DNA of 5,797 bases from Candidatus Fermentibacteraceae bacterium (GTDB lineage: Bacteria; Fermentibacterota; Fermentibacteria; Fermentibacterales; JCC-6): NCBI GenBank assembly GCA_029932015.1, contig JAOZQW010000155.1, positions 1-5,797 on the forward strand, in the 5' to 3' direction. The position numbers and the translations under genes were made by a program. Position 1 is the stretch's first letter. Every line of letters begins with the position of its first letter. The notes under the pieces were generated by a model. It was not told the origin of the DNA and did no database searches. It saw nothing but the letters and a program-made list of their open reading frames with translations. Positions 5,033 to 5,797 of this stretch are shown in pieces.

Positions 5033-5797
5033 ATGACTATTGCTGAAGCACTCAGTGCTGACAGGATAAACCTCAGGTTCGAAGCTGATTCTGATGAAGA
5101 GCTGCTTCGTGGAATAGCCGCCCTGGCGATCACTTCACCACTCCTCGCCAACATATCTGAGACGAATGTTATCAACTCCCTCAGAGCAAGAGAAAGTCTC
5201 GGCTCAACCGCCTGTGGTCATGGAGTCGCTATCCCTCACTGCAGACTTTCTGGAATGCAGGGATTTGTAACGGGGCTGATCCTCTTGAAGGATCCGCTAG
5301 ATTTCAGGGCGGGTGACGGAGAGAAGGTCAGAACTGTCGCATTTGTCATCGGTCCGGAGGACAAGCCACGGGAACACCTCCGTCTCCTTTCTTCACTTGC
5401 CCAGACTCTAAGGAATACCGAACTCCGGGAGAGGATTGAGAGAGCATCCACACCGGAGGAAGTGGTCTCCATCTTCACCTCGCAGGATGTGAGTTCTCCT
5501 GTCATCCCCAATGCGGTAGGAAGCAGGCTATTACACGTCTTCATTCAGGAAGAGAGTATTTTTGATGATGTGCTCCAAGTCTTCGCAGCAACGGAGAACT
5601 GCTCCGCAATGGTCCTGATCGCGGATGAATCAACAAGGTATCTGATGGATATTCCCTTCTTCGCGGGATTCTGGAACACCGATGTCCAGAGCTTCAACAG
5701 GGTCATAGTCGCCATCATCCGGGAGGAACTCATCAACGCAGTCATACGAAACATCGAGTTCGCCTGTGGCCCTCTCGACGACCGTAGTGATATTATG
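5033..5797 (+). CDS. PTS EIIA (fructose/PtsN-type) domain fused to a putative PII-like domain (3' partial)
   Basis: The frame opens at ATG 5033-5035, with AGGTGG (5019-5024) 8 nt upstream, and stays open for 255 codons to the right edge. Residues 1 to about 150 form an EIIA domain of the fructose/mannitol/nitrogen-PTS class. RARESLGS (51-58) leads to GHGVAIPH (62-69), where His69 is the expected phosphorylated histidine and His63 its conserved neighbour. VIGPEDKPREHLRLLSSLAQTL (105-126) is the usual second conserved block. Residues from about 164 start a separate alpha/beta domain (LLHVFIQEESIFDDVLQVFAATE, then MDIPFFAGFW, then NRVIVAIIREELINAVI). Its strand-helix-strand order resembles PII-like small-ligand sensors. 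No membrane segment or EIIB/EIIC part is seen, so a regulatory role like that of PtsN is more likely than sugar uptake. The EIIA call is firm; the PII-like call is by pattern only. The gene lies 47 nt after the HAD gene, and its end lies outside the window. Confidence 0.88.
   Translation, partial: MTIAEALSADRINLRFEADSDEELLRGIAALAITSPLLANISETNVINSLRARESLGSTACGHGVAIPHCRLSGMQGFVTGLILLKDPLDFRAGDGEKVRTVAFVIGPEDKPREHLRLLSSLAQTLRNTELRERIERASTPEEVVSIFTSQDVSSPVIPNAVGSRLLHVFIQEESIFDDVLQVFAATENCSAMVLIADESTRYLMDIPFFAGFWNTDVQSFNRVIVAIIREELINAVIRNIEFACGPLDDRSDIM

Overview
The window appears to come from a diderm (Gram-negative type) bacterium. It carries the end of a TonB-type energy-transducer domain and a substrate-binding lipoprotein with a bacterial lipobox. 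Codon use is mixed, with many AGA/AGG arginine and ATA isoleucine codons, and base composition is moderate. The proteins look like those of an uncultured or deep-branching lineage, but nothing here fixes the taxon. No rRNA, tRNA, CRISPR array, transposase or integrase gene was found.

Layout, left to right. (1) Positions 1-395, plus strand: the C-terminal part of a TonB-family protein whose start lies outside the window. (2) Positions 396-530: a short gap between convergent genes, with no convincing terminator but a 12-bp near-perfect direct repeat. (3) Positions 531-3364, minus strand: a compact three-gene NitT/TauT-type ABC importer operon, read as lipoprotein substrate-binding protein, then permease, then ATPase. 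The first two genes are 30 nt apart. The last two overlap by 4 nt, or are 5 nt apart if the ATPase starts at its internal ATG. (4) Positions 3365-4271: an unusually long (907 nt) gap between divergent genes, with no supportable gene but several hairpins and short direct repeats. (5) Positions 4272-5797, plus strand: a HAD-family phosphatase-like gene, then after 47 nt an EIIA-type phosphotransferase (PTS) protein that runs off the right edge. The EIIA domain is fused to a second, PII-like domain.

How the parts work together. The minus-strand operon should form an ATP-driven importer for a small solute, probably an organic anion or related nutrient. Its exact substrate cannot be read from the sequence. 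The plus-strand pair suggests a regulatory or phosphoryl-transfer function: a phosphatase-fold protein followed by a phosphorylatable EIIA domain with an added putative small-ligand sensing module. Most unusual are the EIIA/PII-like fusion, an extra segment of about 20 residues in the permease that contains an 8-bp inverted repeat, and the long, hairpin-bearing noncoding region that includes the leader of the HAD/EIIA operon.
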